64,000 nt of DNA from Natronorubrum texcoconense (GCF_900100335.1 NZ_FNFE01000005.1:334116-398115); one strand, 5' to 3'; shown: positions 23,833 to 32,867, counted from the first letter of the stretch. Notes: a model not told the origin generated them from the sequence alone. Translations and numbers: made by a program.

Positions 23833-25041
23833 ATGACAGCAGCTCGCACAGCAGCTGTAGCCGGCGTCGGACTACTTCCGAACGGAACGTACTCGGTCCC
23901 GGAACGGGAACTGGCGGTGGACGTCATCCACGAGGCGCTCGAGGACGCCGACCTGTCGCTGGCGGACGTCGACGGTCTCTACATGCCTTCGCCGCGGCCG
24001 TGGACGGAACAGAAGTTCTTCTCGACGAATCTGTTACACCTGCTCGGACTCGAGGTCGATCGGACGATCGAAGTCTCGACGGGCGGAACCAGCGGCGGGA
24101 AAGCGTTTCAGACGGCCGTTTCGGACGTTCGGAGCGGCGCGGTCGACACCGCTCTCGTGTTCGCGGTCGAACGGAACTCGACGATCGAGACGACCGGTCC
24201 CTACTTCGATTACATTCTCAGCACGTTCGACGCCGAGTTCGAGTCCCCGATCGGGATGTCGATTCCGGGCGTCTACGCCCAGAGCATGCAGCGGTACTGC
24301 CACGAGTACGACGTCGACCGCGAGGATCTGGCCGAGATCGTCGTCAAGAACCGCGATAACGCGGCGGCCGATCCCGACACGCTCTTCGACGACTCCGTGA
24401 CCCGGGAGGCGGTCCTCGGCTCGCGTCCGATCGCCGACCCCATCAGGATGTACGAGTGTCCGGCGCCCTGCGACGGCGGCGCGGCGCTGGTCGTGACGAG
24501 CGCTGACGCCGGCGGAGACGGCGACAGAGACGGAGACGATGCCAGCGATAGGCGTAACGGAACCGAAAGCGCGGTCGAAGTAGCCGGGCTGGGGAGCCAC
24601 CACGCCGCGAGCCACCTGCTGATGACCCGCGACGATTCAATAACTGAACTCCCAGCCGTCCGAAAGGCGGCACAGGAGGCGAGCCACGACGCGGGTCGCT
24701 CTCCCGACGAAATCGACGTCTACGAACCGTACGCTCCCTTCCCCCACATCGAGGCGATCATCACCGAAGAGTTGGGGCTGGTCGACCGAGGTGCGGGCCT
24801 CGAGGCCTGCCTCGACGGGCGAACTGCGGCCGACGGCGAGTTTCCGATCAGTCCGTCGGGCGGCTGTCTCGGGCGCGGCCATCCACCGATGGTGACGCCG
24901 CTGTACAACTACGTGGAAGCGGTTCGCCAGCTCAGGGGGACCGCATCGACCCAGGTTCCGGATGCGACCCACGTCCTGACGACCTCGGAGCACGGCCACG
25001 TCAACGGAGCGACGGCGACGGTCTTCGCGAGGGGTGAGTGA
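23833..25041 (+). CDS. Thiolase-like protein (SCP2-thiolase/DitF type) lacking the catalytic cysteines
   Basis: A 402-residue thiolase-fold protein. Where classical thiolases carry the nucleophilic Cys (C-A-S-G-G), this one has STGGTSGG at about residues 80-87, so the Cys is gone. The His region is kept as GGCLGRGHP near residue 343, and the last motif, normally CxG, reads SEHGHVNGA. This is the pattern of lipid-transfer/SCP2-thiolase relatives, some of which (Ltp2) are retro-aldolases that work together with a DUF35 protein. A DUF35 gene follows with 2 bp between, which strongly suggests a complex. It is related in layout to the pair at 59561-61143. Confidence 0.85.
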   Translation: MTAARTAAVAGVGLLPNGTYSVPERELAVDVIHEALEDADLSLADVDGLYMPSPRPWTEQKFFSTNLLHLLGLEVDRTIEVSTGGTSGGKAFQTAVSDVRSGAVDTALVFAVERNSTIETTGPYFDYILSTFDAEFESPIGMSIPGVYAQSMQRYCHEYDVDREDLAEIVVKNRDNAAADPDTLFDDSVTREAVLGSRPIADPIRMYECPAPCDGGAALVVTSADAGGDGDRDGDDASDRRNGTESAVEVAGLGSHHAASHLLMTRDDSITELPAVRKAAQEASHDAGRSPDEIDVYEPYAPFPHIEAIITEELGLVDRGAGLEACLDGRTAADGEFPISPSGGCLGRGHPPMVTPLYNYVEAVRQLRGTASTQVPDATHVLTTSEHGHVNGATATVFARGE

Positions 25042-25043
25042 CG

Positions 25044-25451
25044 ATGCGCGAGACGCCCTATACCGAACGGTTCTGGGAGGCGCTCTCCGACGGCCGGTTC
25101 CTGATCCACGCCTGCGAGGACTGCGAGGAGCGGTTCTTCCCGCCAGCACCGGTCTGTCCGAACTGTCACTCGCGGTCGGTCGAGTGGCTCGAGTCCAACG
25201 GAATCGGGGAGCTCTACTCGTTCACCCGACAGCACGCGACGGCCGACGGCTTTCCCGACGAGATCGTCGCGGGCGTCGTCGAACTCGACGACGGGCCGCG
25301 GCTACTGACCGCCATCGACGAGACGTACGCTGATCTCGCACTCGGTGATCGCGTCAGAGTCGAACCGCGGGAGTACCCGCACGACTACGACCGTGGTCGC
25401 CACGCTGAGCAGCCGTTCTTCGCGGCGACGACGATCGATGGCGACGAGTGA
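25044..25451 (+). CDS. Zn-ribbon/OB-fold (DUF35) protein, partner of the upstream thiolase-like protein
   Basis: A 135-residue protein with the N-terminal rubredoxin-like Zn ribbon HACEDCEERFFPPAPVCPNC (four Cys in two CxxC) followed by an OB fold (IGELYSFTRQH, VVELDDGPRLLTAI). DUF35 proteins bind acyl-CoA and bridge to thiolase-like enzymes. The ATG at 25044 is 3 bp after the thiolase-like stop; a GTG at 25038, overlapping the stop, is also possible. Translational coupling with the upstream gene is likely either way. Confidence 0.85.
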   Translation: MRETPYTERFWEALSDGRFLIHACEDCEERFFPPAPVCPNCHSRSVEWLESNGIGELYSFTRQHATADGFPDEIVAGVVELDDGPRLLTAIDETYADLALGDRVRVEPREYPHDYDRGRHAEQPFFAATTIDGDE

Positions 25452-25625
25452 TGCCCGTCGCCGTTGCAGCCGCTGAGTCTCACCGTCCGCCCTTCTCCAC
25501 TGGGCGGCCGAACGGAATCCTCGCGAATCGCCGTCGTCACCTGCAGTAAAGCTTTGTCCTCGGCGGAGAAATCACGCCATTATGTCACACGAAGTGAGCC
25601 GACAGTCCGGCGAGGTGCACCGATC

Positions 25626-27059
25626 GTGAGCGCGGAAGATCCCGAAATTGCCCTCGAGCGCCACGACGAGACGTTTTTCACGGATCTCGAGGCGCTGCTG
25701 GCCCAGCCCTCGATCAGCGCGACCGGCGAGGGGATAGCCGAGTGTTCGTCGATGGTCAGAGAGCTGTGTCTCGAGTACGGCTGCGACGAGGCGGAGGTCG
25801 TCGAGACCCCGGGACGGCCGGCCGTCGTCGCGCACGCGAGAGCGGATCATGCGAGCGAATCTGACGATACCAGCAACGGCGACCGTCGCCCGACCGTCCT
25901 GCTCTACGGCCACTACGACGTCCAGCCGGCGACGCCGTCCGAGTGGACCTCGCCGCCGTTCGAGCCGACCGTTCGGGACGATCCCGACGGCGAGCAACGA
26001 CTCTACGCCCGCGGCGCGGGCGACAACAAGGGTCAGTGGTTCGCACACCTGTGTGCGATTCGGGCGCTGCGCGAGACGACCGGGCTCCCGGCCGACGTCG
26101 TGCTCCTGATCGAGGGAGAAGAGGAGAGCGGGAGCGAGAACCTCGAGTGGCTCGTCCGCGAGCACAGCGACGAGTTCGAGTCGGACGTCGCCATCGTCGC
26201 CGACGGGCCGATCGACTCGTCGGGCCGGCCGCACGTCCTCCTCGGTGCGCGCGGACTGCTGTACGTCGATATCGAGGCCCGGGGCGCGAACCGCGACCTT
26301 CACTCCGGTAATTTCGGCGGTCCCGTACCCAATCCGGCGACCGCGATCGCGAACCTCCTGGCGTCGCTGACGGACGAGGACGGACGCAGCACGCTCGAGG
26401 GGTTCTACGACGACGTCCGACCCCTGACCGAGCGGGACCGGGAGGTCCTCGACGCGATCCCGGTCGACGAGGCGGACATCCTGTCGGATCTCGGCCTCGA
26501 CGCCCTCGCAACCGACCCCGACGAAGGATACGTCGATCGGTTGCTCACCCGTCCGAACCTGAACGTGGCGGGACTCGACGCGGGGTATCACGGCGAGGGA
26601 ATGAAGACCGTCCTCCCGTCTCGAGCGCGCGCGAAAATCGACTACCGATTGGTCGCCGATCAGGATCCTCAAGCCGTCTACGACGCGCTCGAGCGCCACG
26701 CCCGGGAGCACGCGCCGGCGGGAATCGACGTCGAACTCGGTCGCGTCGCGGCGATGGCGCCACAGCGGACGTCGGCGGATAGCCCCGTCGTCGAGCCGGC
26801 GATGCGGGCGGTCCGCGACGGCTGGGACACCGAACCGATCCTGAAACCCGCACTGGGCGGCTCGGTGCCGACGTACGTTTTCGCCGACGCCCTCGACGTC
26901 CCGTGTCTCGTGATCCCGTACGCGAACGAGGACGAGAACAACCACGCACCGGACGAAAACATCAAGCTCTCCTGCGTTCGCGCCGGGGCGCGAACGACGG
27001 TGGCGCTCCTCTCGGAACTCGCCGACGCGAACCTCGAGTCGGGATCGACGCCCGTCTGA
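25626..27059 (+). CDS. M20 family metallopeptidase (dipeptidase)
   Basis: A 477-residue zinc peptidase of the M20 family. Motifs: LLYGHYDVQP (first metal His and catalytic Asp), RGAGDNKGQW (bridging Asp), and EGEEESGSENLEW (catalytic Glu and metal Glu). A lid domain lies around residues 205-370, and the C-terminal HAPDENI gives the last metal His. The GTG at 25626 is the first sensible start because the frame before it (25464-25625) has no family content. Carnosinase-like dipeptidases have this length. Next to a gamma-glutamyltransferase and an aminotransferase it fits peptide or acyl-amino-acid breakdown. Confidence 0.85.
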   Translation: MSAEDPEIALERHDETFFTDLEALLAQPSISATGEGIAECSSMVRELCLEYGCDEAEVVETPGRPAVVAHARADHASESDDTSNGDRRPTVLLYGHYDVQPATPSEWTSPPFEPTVRDDPDGEQRLYARGAGDNKGQWFAHLCAIRALRETTGLPADVVLLIEGEEESGSENLEWLVREHSDEFESDVAIVADGPIDSSGRPHVLLGARGLLYVDIEARGANRDLHSGNFGGPVPNPATAIANLLASLTDEDGRSTLEGFYDDVRPLTERDREVLDAIPVDEADILSDLGLDALATDPDEGYVDRLLTRPNLNVAGLDAGYHGEGMKTVLPSRARAKIDYRLVADQDPQAVYDALERHAREHAPAGIDVELGRVAAMAPQRTSADSPVVEPAMRAVRDGWDTEPILKPALGGSVPTYVFADALDVPCLVIPYANEDENNHAPDENIKLSCVRAGARTTVALLSELADANLESGSTPV

Positions 27060-27083
27060 TCCGACAGAACACTGTCCGCTAAT

Positions 27084-27125
27084 AGTGTGGATTTTCTGGA
27101 CTAAGTTTCACACTTTTCTGGACTA
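27084..27125 (+). promoter_or_regulatory. Candidate operator upstream of the gamma-glutamyltransferase
   Basis: A 12-bp direct repeat ttttctggacta occurs at 27092-27103 and 27114-27125, 22 bp apart (about two helical turns). An inverted repeat agtgtg/cacact spans 27084-27114. Both lie 45-90 bp before the ATG at 27170, so a regulator site is plausible. Confidence 0.45.
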
Positions 27126-27169
27126 TTCGGACAATAATGTTTTTGCCCCCGTCTATCCACTTCCTTCGT

Positions 27170-28807
27170 ATGGACGGACAGCACGCGCCAGATCTCGATC
27201 AGTTCACCTCGCGCCGATCGACCGTGTACGCACCGAACGGAGTCGTCGCGACCAGCCAACCGCTCGCCGCCGAAGCCGGGGCAGCGATCCTTCGGGAGGG
27301 CGGTAACGCGTTCGACGCGGCGGTGACGACCGCCGCAGCCCTGAACGTCGTCGAACCGACCAGCACCGGGCTCGGCGGCGACGTCTTCGCGCTCTACAAG
27401 ACCGCCGACGGCGAGGTCGGCGCGCTTCGAAGCTGCGGCGGCGCACCCGGCGACGCGACGCTCGAGCGCGTTCGCGACCGGATCGCCGCCGATCAGGGCG
27501 TCGAACCCGAGGCGGCGGAGATGCCCACCTACGGTCCGTACACGATTACCGTTCCGGGTACCGCTCGCGGCTGGGAGCGGACCGTCGAGGATCTCGGGAC
27601 GCTCTCTCTCGAGCGGGTGCTCGAGCCGGCGATCGAGTACGCGACCGAGGGGTTCCCGGTGTCGGAGATCATCGCCAATCAGTGGGCGGAGGCGGCGTCG
27701 GTGCTCCGCGACGACAACGCTCGCGACGCGTACCTGCCCGAGGGTCGCGCACCCGAGGTTGGCGAACACGTTCGTCTCCCGGCGCTCGGCGAGACGATGC
27801 GACGGATCGCCGAGGAGGGGGCCGACGTCTTCTACGAGGGCGAAATCGCAGAGGAGATCGTCTCGGCGATCCAGTCGCGCGACGGCTTCCTGACGCTCGA
27901 CGATCTGGCGTCGTTCGAACCGGAGTACGTCGATCCGATCAGCACGACCTACGGTGGCGCCGAAATCTTCCAGCTCCCGCCGAGCAATCAGGGGATCGTG
28001 GCGCTCGAGGCCCTGAACATCGCCGAGGCGCTCGGGGCGGGCGACCATCCCCCGGACTCGCCGGAACGGATCCACCTCGCCGTCGAGGCGGCGAAACGGG
28101 CGCTGACCGACGGGCTCTTTCACGTCACCGATTCCGACTTCGAGGACGTCCCGGAGCTCGGCTCCAAGGCGTACGCGGCCGAGCGAGCCGACGAAATCGG
28201 AGCCGAAGCGACGGAGGACGTCGATATCGGCCACCCGAGCGCGAACGGGAGCGCCGAGGACGCCGACACCGTGCTCTTGACCGTCGCCGACGAGCAGGGG
28301 AACGTCGTCTCGTACATCAACTCCCGCTTCAAGGACTTCGGCAGCGGCGTCGTCGCGGGCGATACCGGCGTCGCCCTCCAGAACCGCGGTAGTTCGTTCT
28401 CGCTGGACCCCGACCACCCGAACCGGATCGAGCCCGGAAAGCGACCGTTCCACACGCTCATTCCCGGACTGGCGCGGTTCGACGATTCCGACTGGGCCGC
28501 CTTCGGCGTGATGGGTGGCTACATGCAACCGCAGGGGCACCTCCAGGTCCTCTTGAATCTTCTCGAGGACGGGATGTCGCTGCAGGAGGCGATGGACTAC
28601 CCCCGGTGGCGCTATCAGGTCGACGGCCAGCTCGCCGTCGAAGGGCGCTACGACGGGACCGTGCTGACGAAACTCGCTCGACGCGGTCACGAGGTGCGGG
28701 TCCGACCGCCGGGACACTTCGGCGGGAGTCAGATCGCCCGCAACGACGACGGGACGCTCTCGGGTGCCACCGATCCGCGTAAAGACGGCTCCGTCGTCGG
28801 ATTCTGA
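27170..28807 (+). CDS. ggt: Gamma-glutamyltransferase family protein
   Basis: A 545-residue Ntn-hydrolase precursor of the gamma-glutamyltransferase family. The N-terminal signature GVVATSQPLAAEAGAAILREGGNAFDAAV and GGDVFALY are clear. Cleavage should occur in the DADTVLLTVADEQGNVVSYINS region near residue 370, where a Thr becomes the nucleophile of the small subunit; GSSFSLDPDHPN follows. No secretion signal is seen, so it probably acts inside the cell, like other haloarchaeal members that degrade gamma-glutamyl compounds or cephalosporin-like amides. The ATG at 27170 is preferred over 27137. The promoter carries a candidate operator. Confidence 0.9.
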   Translation: MDGQHAPDLDQFTSRRSTVYAPNGVVATSQPLAAEAGAAILREGGNAFDAAVTTAAALNVVEPTSTGLGGDVFALYKTADGEVGALRSCGGAPGDATLERVRDRIAADQGVEPEAAEMPTYGPYTITVPGTARGWERTVEDLGTLSLERVLEPAIEYATEGFPVSEIIANQWAEAASVLRDDNARDAYLPEGRAPEVGEHVRLPALGETMRRIAEEGADVFYEGEIAEEIVSAIQSRDGFLTLDDLASFEPEYVDPISTTYGGAEIFQLPPSNQGIVALEALNIAEALGAGDHPPDSPERIHLAVEAAKRALTDGLFHVTDSDFEDVPELGSKAYAAERADEIGAEATEDVDIGHPSANGSAEDADTVLLTVADEQGNVVSYINSRFKDFGSGVVAGDTGVALQNRGSSFSLDPDHPNRIEPGKRPFHTLIPGLARFDDSDWAAFGVMGGYMQPQGHLQVLLNLLEDGMSLQEAMDYPRWRYQVDGQLAVEGRYDGTVLTKLARRGHEVRVRPPGHFGGSQIARNDDGTLSGATDPRKDGSVVGF

Positions 28808-28919
28808 CCGCTCCGTCGGTTCGACGAAGCTAGCCAGTCCGGCGCGTCACCCGGTCCGTGGGTGTTGGGACGAGTTTTGCATCTTATCGTCGCCGTCGTT
28901 CGAGGTGATGACGACCGAG

Positions 28920-29729
28920 TTAGGCCTGTTCCGTCCAGTTCGCTTCGATCTCGTCGTACGGCGGCGACGGCGGCCACTCGTCGGCGACCCAGGCGTGGTC
29001 GACGGTCAGCTCGTCCCCGATCAGAAACGTCGCCGGACGAGGTTCCGACACTCCCGTCATCCCGTCGAGGTCGTGGACGACGTCGTAGCGTTCCGCGACG
29101 CCGTTGCCGGGATCGGAGTAGAGCGAGTGCTCGAGGCCCCGGCGTTCGATGAACCGCTGGTGATCGAACGGCTGTGAAATCCCGACGCCGACGACCGTCA
29201 GCTCGTTGCCCCACTCGCGTTCGCGAATCTCGTCCCACCAGTACACCGACTTTCCGCCCCAGTTCAACGGATAGAACACCAGTAACACGCGTCCGTCCCG
29301 CGCGACCAGATCGGATAACGCCGTATCCTTCCAGTACTCCTCGGATACGAGCGGACGGGTGAAGTCCGGCGCCTGATCACCTTCAGTCGGATGCGCTGAC
29401 GGAGCGAACTCGACCAGATCGAACCCGTCCGAAGCGGTTTTCTCGTCCACGACTCCGTCGCCGTACGTTCGATCGAGGTACTCGAGGATCCGACCGCTCT
29501 CGGGCATCGTCACCCCGCGTTCGTGATCGATCACGACGGGAACCGATCGCGTTCCCGACGCGCGAGCGACGGCGTTTCGGCGACTGTGTTCACCCGCGAC
29601 GAATCGGGAGCGATACGGCACGTCGTATCGCTCGAGTCGACGAACGACGAGTTCGCAGTAGGGACAGCCGTGGAGTCGGTACAGCGTTATCGTCGCGCCG
29701 TCACCGTGTGGGTCGATGGCAGTAGACAT
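28920..29729 (-). CDS. Glutaredoxin-peroxiredoxin-like fusion protein
   Basis: A 269-residue two-domain protein. Residues about 14-90 form a glutaredoxin fold with the redox pair CPYC at 22-25 and the cis-Pro region RSVPVVIDHE. From about residue 115 (GDQAPDFTRP) an AhpC/TSA-like redoxin domain follows, with LVFYPLNWGGKSVYWWDE where peroxiredoxins have FYPxxFTxVCxxE. The peroxidatic Cys is absent, and no other Cys is in the second domain. It may be a reductase or a binding protein, not a peroxidase. It is convergent with the gamma-glutamyltransferase gene. Confidence 0.75.
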   Translation of the reverse strand: MSTAIDPHGDGATITLYRLHGCPYCELVVRRLERYDVPYRSRFVAGEHSRRNAVARASGTRSVPVVIDHERGVTMPESGRILEYLDRTYGDGVVDEKTASDGFDLVEFAPSAHPTEGDQAPDFTRPLVSEEYWKDTALSDLVARDGRVLLVFYPLNWGGKSVYWWDEIREREWGNELTVVGVGISQPFDHQRFIERRGLEHSLYSDPGNGVAERYDVVHDLDGMTGVSEPRPATFLIGDELTVDHAWVADEWPPSPPYDEIEANWTEQA

Positions 29730-29872
29730 GCGAGGCTACGGTTCGTTCGCGTCGGGTCGTCTAAAACACTACTGCTGAAATGGACCTGAAAGGGTTGCTT
29801 TCGTAGTAGCTGGATTCACCACCCAAGTTCTCAACTCGGCGAACTGATCGCTCGGGCCTCCGAAAGCGGACC

Positions 29873-29884
29873 CATTAGCTAATG
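29873..29884. promoter_or_regulatory. Perfect 12-bp palindrome before the aminotransferase gene
   Basis: cattagctaatg reads the same on both strands and lies about 6 bp before the TATA-like gggtatagata (29888-29898). The start codon is at 29914, so the site sits in the BRE/TATA area and may be an operator. Confidence 0.3.
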
Positions 29885-29913
29885 TGTGTGGGTATAGATA
29901 CCATAGAACGAGT

Positions 29914-31239
29914 ATGGCAATCGAACAAGTAGACGATGAACCTGAGAGCGCGGCGAAAACGATCCCCCACTGGTACTCGGCGGACAACGACGACGTTCCG
30001 ACGCTGGTCGACGGTGACGGCGTCGAGGTGTTCGACGCCGACGGAAGGGCCTATCTGGACTTTCAGTCGCAGCTGTACTGCGTCAACGCGGGCCACAGCA
30101 ACCAACGGATTATCGATGCGATCGCGGACCAACTGGCCCGAATTCCGTACGTCTCCTCCGGAAAGCACAACGACACCCGAAACGAACTCGTCACGCGACT
30201 GCTCGAGGTCGCGCCGGAGTCGATGTCTCAGACGCTGTTTTCGATCTCGGGAAGCGAAGCGAACGAAGCGGCGGTGATGCTCGCACGGGAGTACGCCGAC
30301 GCGCCGAAGGTACTCACCAGGTGGCGGTCCTACCACGGGGCGACCTACGGAACGGCCAGTCTGACAGGTGACACTGATACGAGCTCCTATATCCAATCGC
30401 ACGCTGCGATGACGGGAAACGCGAAGTTCCTTCCACCGATTCCAGCGGCGTTCGATGCGGAATCGCCCGACGAACTCGCCGAACAGGCGGCAAACCACCT
30501 CGAGTTCGTCATCCGCAACGAAGGCCCCGACTCGATCGCGGCGATCCTCACCGAAATCGTCGCGGGCTCGAGCGGCGGCTTCACCGCGCCGCCGGGCTAC
30601 TTCGAGCGCGTCCGCGAACTCTGTGACGAGTACGATATCCTGTTGATCGCGGACGAAGTGATCACCGGCTTCGGTCGAACGGGCGAGTGGTTCGGTGCCC
30701 AGAGCGAAGGCGTTCAACCCGATCTGATGACGTTTGCGAAGGGGGTCACGAGTTCGTACGTTCCGCTGGCTGGCGTGATGATGAACGCGGCAATCGCGGA
30801 CTACGTCGCGGAAGAAGGGTTCGATATCGGCCAGACGTTCGCCGGCCATCCGGTCGGCTGCGCCGCGGGATTGGCCGCGATGGACGTCTACGAGGACGAA
30901 CTGCTCGAGAACGCGCGATCGGTTGCTCCCCACCTCGAATCCCGACTCACCGCACTGGAGGAGCGGTTCGATGTCGTCTCGTCGGTTCACGGCCGCGGCC
31001 TCCTCTGGGGCGTCGAGTTCACCGACCCCGAGACGGGCGAACCGTTCGTGGATCCGCGGGTGAGCGACGCCGACAACCCGGTCAAATCGGTCCTCTCCGC
31101 GGCCGGCGAGAACGGTGCGATATTCGGCATGGGCCGCCCCGGTATCCAGCTTCTCGTCTCACCGCCGCTCTGTGTGACCGAAACCGAGATCGACGAGGCG
31201 GTCGACATCCTCGAGAACGCGATCGAAACTGCGTTCTAG
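29914..31239 (+). CDS. Class III (PLP-dependent) aminotransferase
   Basis: A 441-residue omega-type aminotransferase. The PLP lysine is in LMTFAKGVTSSYVPL (about residue 275), with the Asp that binds the pyridine N in LLIADEVITGFGRTGEW, and the phosphate motif SGSEANEAA. It is a cytosolic enzyme of the beta-alanine/4-aminobutyrate/taurine-type family; the exact amine donor cannot be read. The ATG at 29914 is preferred over 29884. A related enzyme is encoded at the right end of the window. A RidA gene lies close by, which suits imine intermediates. Confidence 0.9.
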   Translation: MAIEQVDDEPESAAKTIPHWYSADNDDVPTLVDGDGVEVFDADGRAYLDFQSQLYCVNAGHSNQRIIDAIADQLARIPYVSSGKHNDTRNELVTRLLEVAPESMSQTLFSISGSEANEAAVMLAREYADAPKVLTRWRSYHGATYGTASLTGDTDTSSYIQSHAAMTGNAKFLPPIPAAFDAESPDELAEQAANHLEFVIRNEGPDSIAAILTEIVAGSSGGFTAPPGYFERVRELCDEYDILLIADEVITGFGRTGEWFGAQSEGVQPDLMTFAKGVTSSYVPLAGVMMNAAIADYVAEEGFDIGQTFAGHPVGCAAGLAAMDVYEDELLENARSVAPHLESRLTALEERFDVVSSVHGRGLLWGVEFTDPETGEPFVDPRVSDADNPVKSVLSAAGENGAIFGMGRPGIQLLVSPPLCVTETEIDEAVDILENAIETAF

Positions 31240-31262
31240 ACTCCCGAATCGATCGCTTCGAA

Positions 31263-32279
31263 CTACTGCTGGGGACGTACGATGAGCTTTCCGACCATAT
31301 CCCGAGATTGCATGTCCTCCATCATCCGCGCTGTTTCCGCCAGCAGGTACTCCCTGGCGACGACCGGGTCCAATCGTCCGGTGTCGACGAAGCCGACGAG
31401 TTTCTCGAGGTCGACCTGCGTTCCGAGCGTGCTTCCGAAGAGGCGTTTGTGACCGAAGTAGAGGTCTCGAGCGTCGAATTCGGGAAACTGGCCAGCCGTC
31501 CGTCCACAGACGACCATCGCCCCGTTCGTTCGCAACACCTGGAGTCCGATGCGAGTGAACGGTCCGCCGAGGTGGTTGATCGTCACGTCGACGTCGCCGA
31601 TATCGGCGACCGCCGTGCGCATCTCGTCGGGATCGCCGGTGTGAATCGCGTGATCGAGGCCGAGGGACTCGACCGTTCGAAGCTTCGATTCGTCGGTCGA
31701 CGTTCCGATCGTTTCGGCACCCAGAATCGTCGCGAGTTGAATCGCCGCCACGCCGACGCCGCCGGCCGCACCCGGAACGAAGACGAGATCTCCGGCCGTG
31801 GTTCCGGCGCGCTCGAGCATCCTGAACGCGGTCACGTATGCGATCGGAAGCGCTGCAGCATCGACGATGTCGACGGTCTCGGGGAGTCCGACGAGCCGGT
31901 TCGCGTCGACGACCGCCCGTTCGGCGAACGCGCCGTCGTAGCTGCTGTAGTTCTCGCACATGTTCTCGGGACCCTCGCGACAGAACCGGCAGGTCCCGCA
32001 GGTCTCGAGCGGACAGAGGACGACGCGGTCTCCCTCGGAAACGGCCGAAACGTCGGCGGCCGTCTCCTCGACGATACCCGCCAGGTCGCCGCCGGGAACG
32101 AACGGGAGGTCCTCGGCGGTGAGCCGGTCGTCGTCCTCGAGTTTCCAGAGGTCGCGGTGGTTGAGTGCGGCGGCTTCGACGCGAACGATCGCTTCGCCGG
32201 GACCCGGACTCGGCGCTGGCCGGTCCTGGATTTCGACCTCGGGGGGCGTCTCGTGACTGGTGAGTGCGGCGACGCGCAT
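31263..32279 (-). CDS. Zinc-binding dehydrogenase (quinone-oxidoreductase-like MDR)
   Basis: A 338-residue medium-chain dehydrogenase. The structural-zinc lobe CPLETCGTCRFCREGPENMC has its four Cys. The catalytic-zinc ligands are not kept: the usual Cys-Gly-x-Asp is ALNHRDLW, and the GHE motif is GGDLAG, as in the NHxD group of MDR enzymes that reduce enones or quinones. The nucleotide motif is GAAGGVGVAAIQLA. The ATG at 32279 starts the domain directly. Convergent with the aminotransferase (23 bp apart), divergent from RidA. Confidence 0.85.
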   Translation of the reverse strand: MRVAALTSHETPPEVEIQDRPAPSPGPGEAIVRVEAAALNHRDLWKLEDDDRLTAEDLPFVPGGDLAGIVEETAADVSAVSEGDRVVLCPLETCGTCRFCREGPENMCENYSSYDGAFAERAVVDANRLVGLPETVDIVDAAALPIAYVTAFRMLERAGTTAGDLVFVPGAAGGVGVAAIQLATILGAETIGTSTDESKLRTVESLGLDHAIHTGDPDEMRTAVADIGDVDVTINHLGGPFTRIGLQVLRTNGAMVVCGRTAGQFPEFDARDLYFGHKRLFGSTLGTQVDLEKLVGFVDTGRLDPVVAREYLLAETARMMEDMQSRDMVGKLIVRPQQ

Positions 32280-32414
32280 AGTGTGGGTAGAGAACACACC
32301 GCTGACCGTCTTAACTTCCTGTGTTCGCCCCTGTCGACCACGGCGTCGTAGCCGTCTCGAATCGGTGGAATCACGATCAGTATTATCTGCTCGTTCGACC
32401 AACTGGGCGGTGGT

Positions 32415-32867
32415 ATGCGAAAGACTATCATCGACCCGACTGCAGGAAACGAGCTAGTGGCGGACTCGGACGTCGTCAGCGAAACCGCGTACTCGAGGGG
32501 CGTTGTCGTCGACTTCGACGGGTACAAGCGCGTGTTCTTGTCGGGCGTCACGCCCGTCGAGACGGCGACGGATTCCATCGGAGCCCAGACCAGAGAGGTC
32601 CTCGAGACGATCCGGGCGTTGCTCGAGCAACAGGGCGGCGAGATGAACGACGTCGTTCGGATCCGGACGTACGTCCAGGACGTGATGGACGACGAGTTCG
32701 AAACGATTCACGAGGTCCGAGGGGAATTTTTCGACCGCGAGCACCTCCCGGCGAGCGCGCTGCTCGAGATCGGATCGATCGTCCGGGGCAACATCGAGAT
32801 CGAAATCGAAGCCGTGGTGCCGGACTCGGAGTGGGAAGTCGAGCACGTGTCGGCTCCGTCGTCCTGA
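32415..32867 (+). CDS. RidA family protein
   Basis: A 150-residue YjgF/YER057c/UK114 fold protein. Typical are VFLSGVTPVET (strand 3), the long helix QTREVLETIRALLEQQGGEMNDVVRIRTYVQD, and the C-terminal strand with the R/E-rich part SALLEIGSIVRGNIEIEIEAVV. The usual active-site Arg in family motif RxxVGV is not obvious, so it may not be a true 2-aminoacrylate deaminase. The neighbouring aminotransferase and oxidases produce imines, which fits such a role. Confidence 0.8.
   Translation: MRKTIIDPTAGNELVADSDVVSETAYSRGVVVDFDGYKRVFLSGVTPVETATDSIGAQTREVLETIRALLEQQGGEMNDVVRIRTYVQDVMDDEFETIHEVRGEFFDREHLPASALLEIGSIVRGNIEIEIEAVVPDSEWEVEHVSAPSS

Noticed and set aside
25464..25625. N-terminal extension of the M20 peptidase
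   Set aside because: The extra 54 codons are Ser/Arg-rich and unlike the family; the GTG at 25626 begins the recognised domain.
27101..28717. A long open frame on the minus strand opposite the gamma-glutamyltransferase gene
   Set aside because: It mirrors the real gene, is rich in Arg and Val, and has no family motifs. Long antisense frames are common in GC-rich haloarchaeal coding DNA.
30687..32351. A 554-codon plus-strand frame crossing the aminotransferase end and the zinc-binding dehydrogenase
   Set aside because: Overlaps two real genes in other frames, has Arg-rich composition and no motif.
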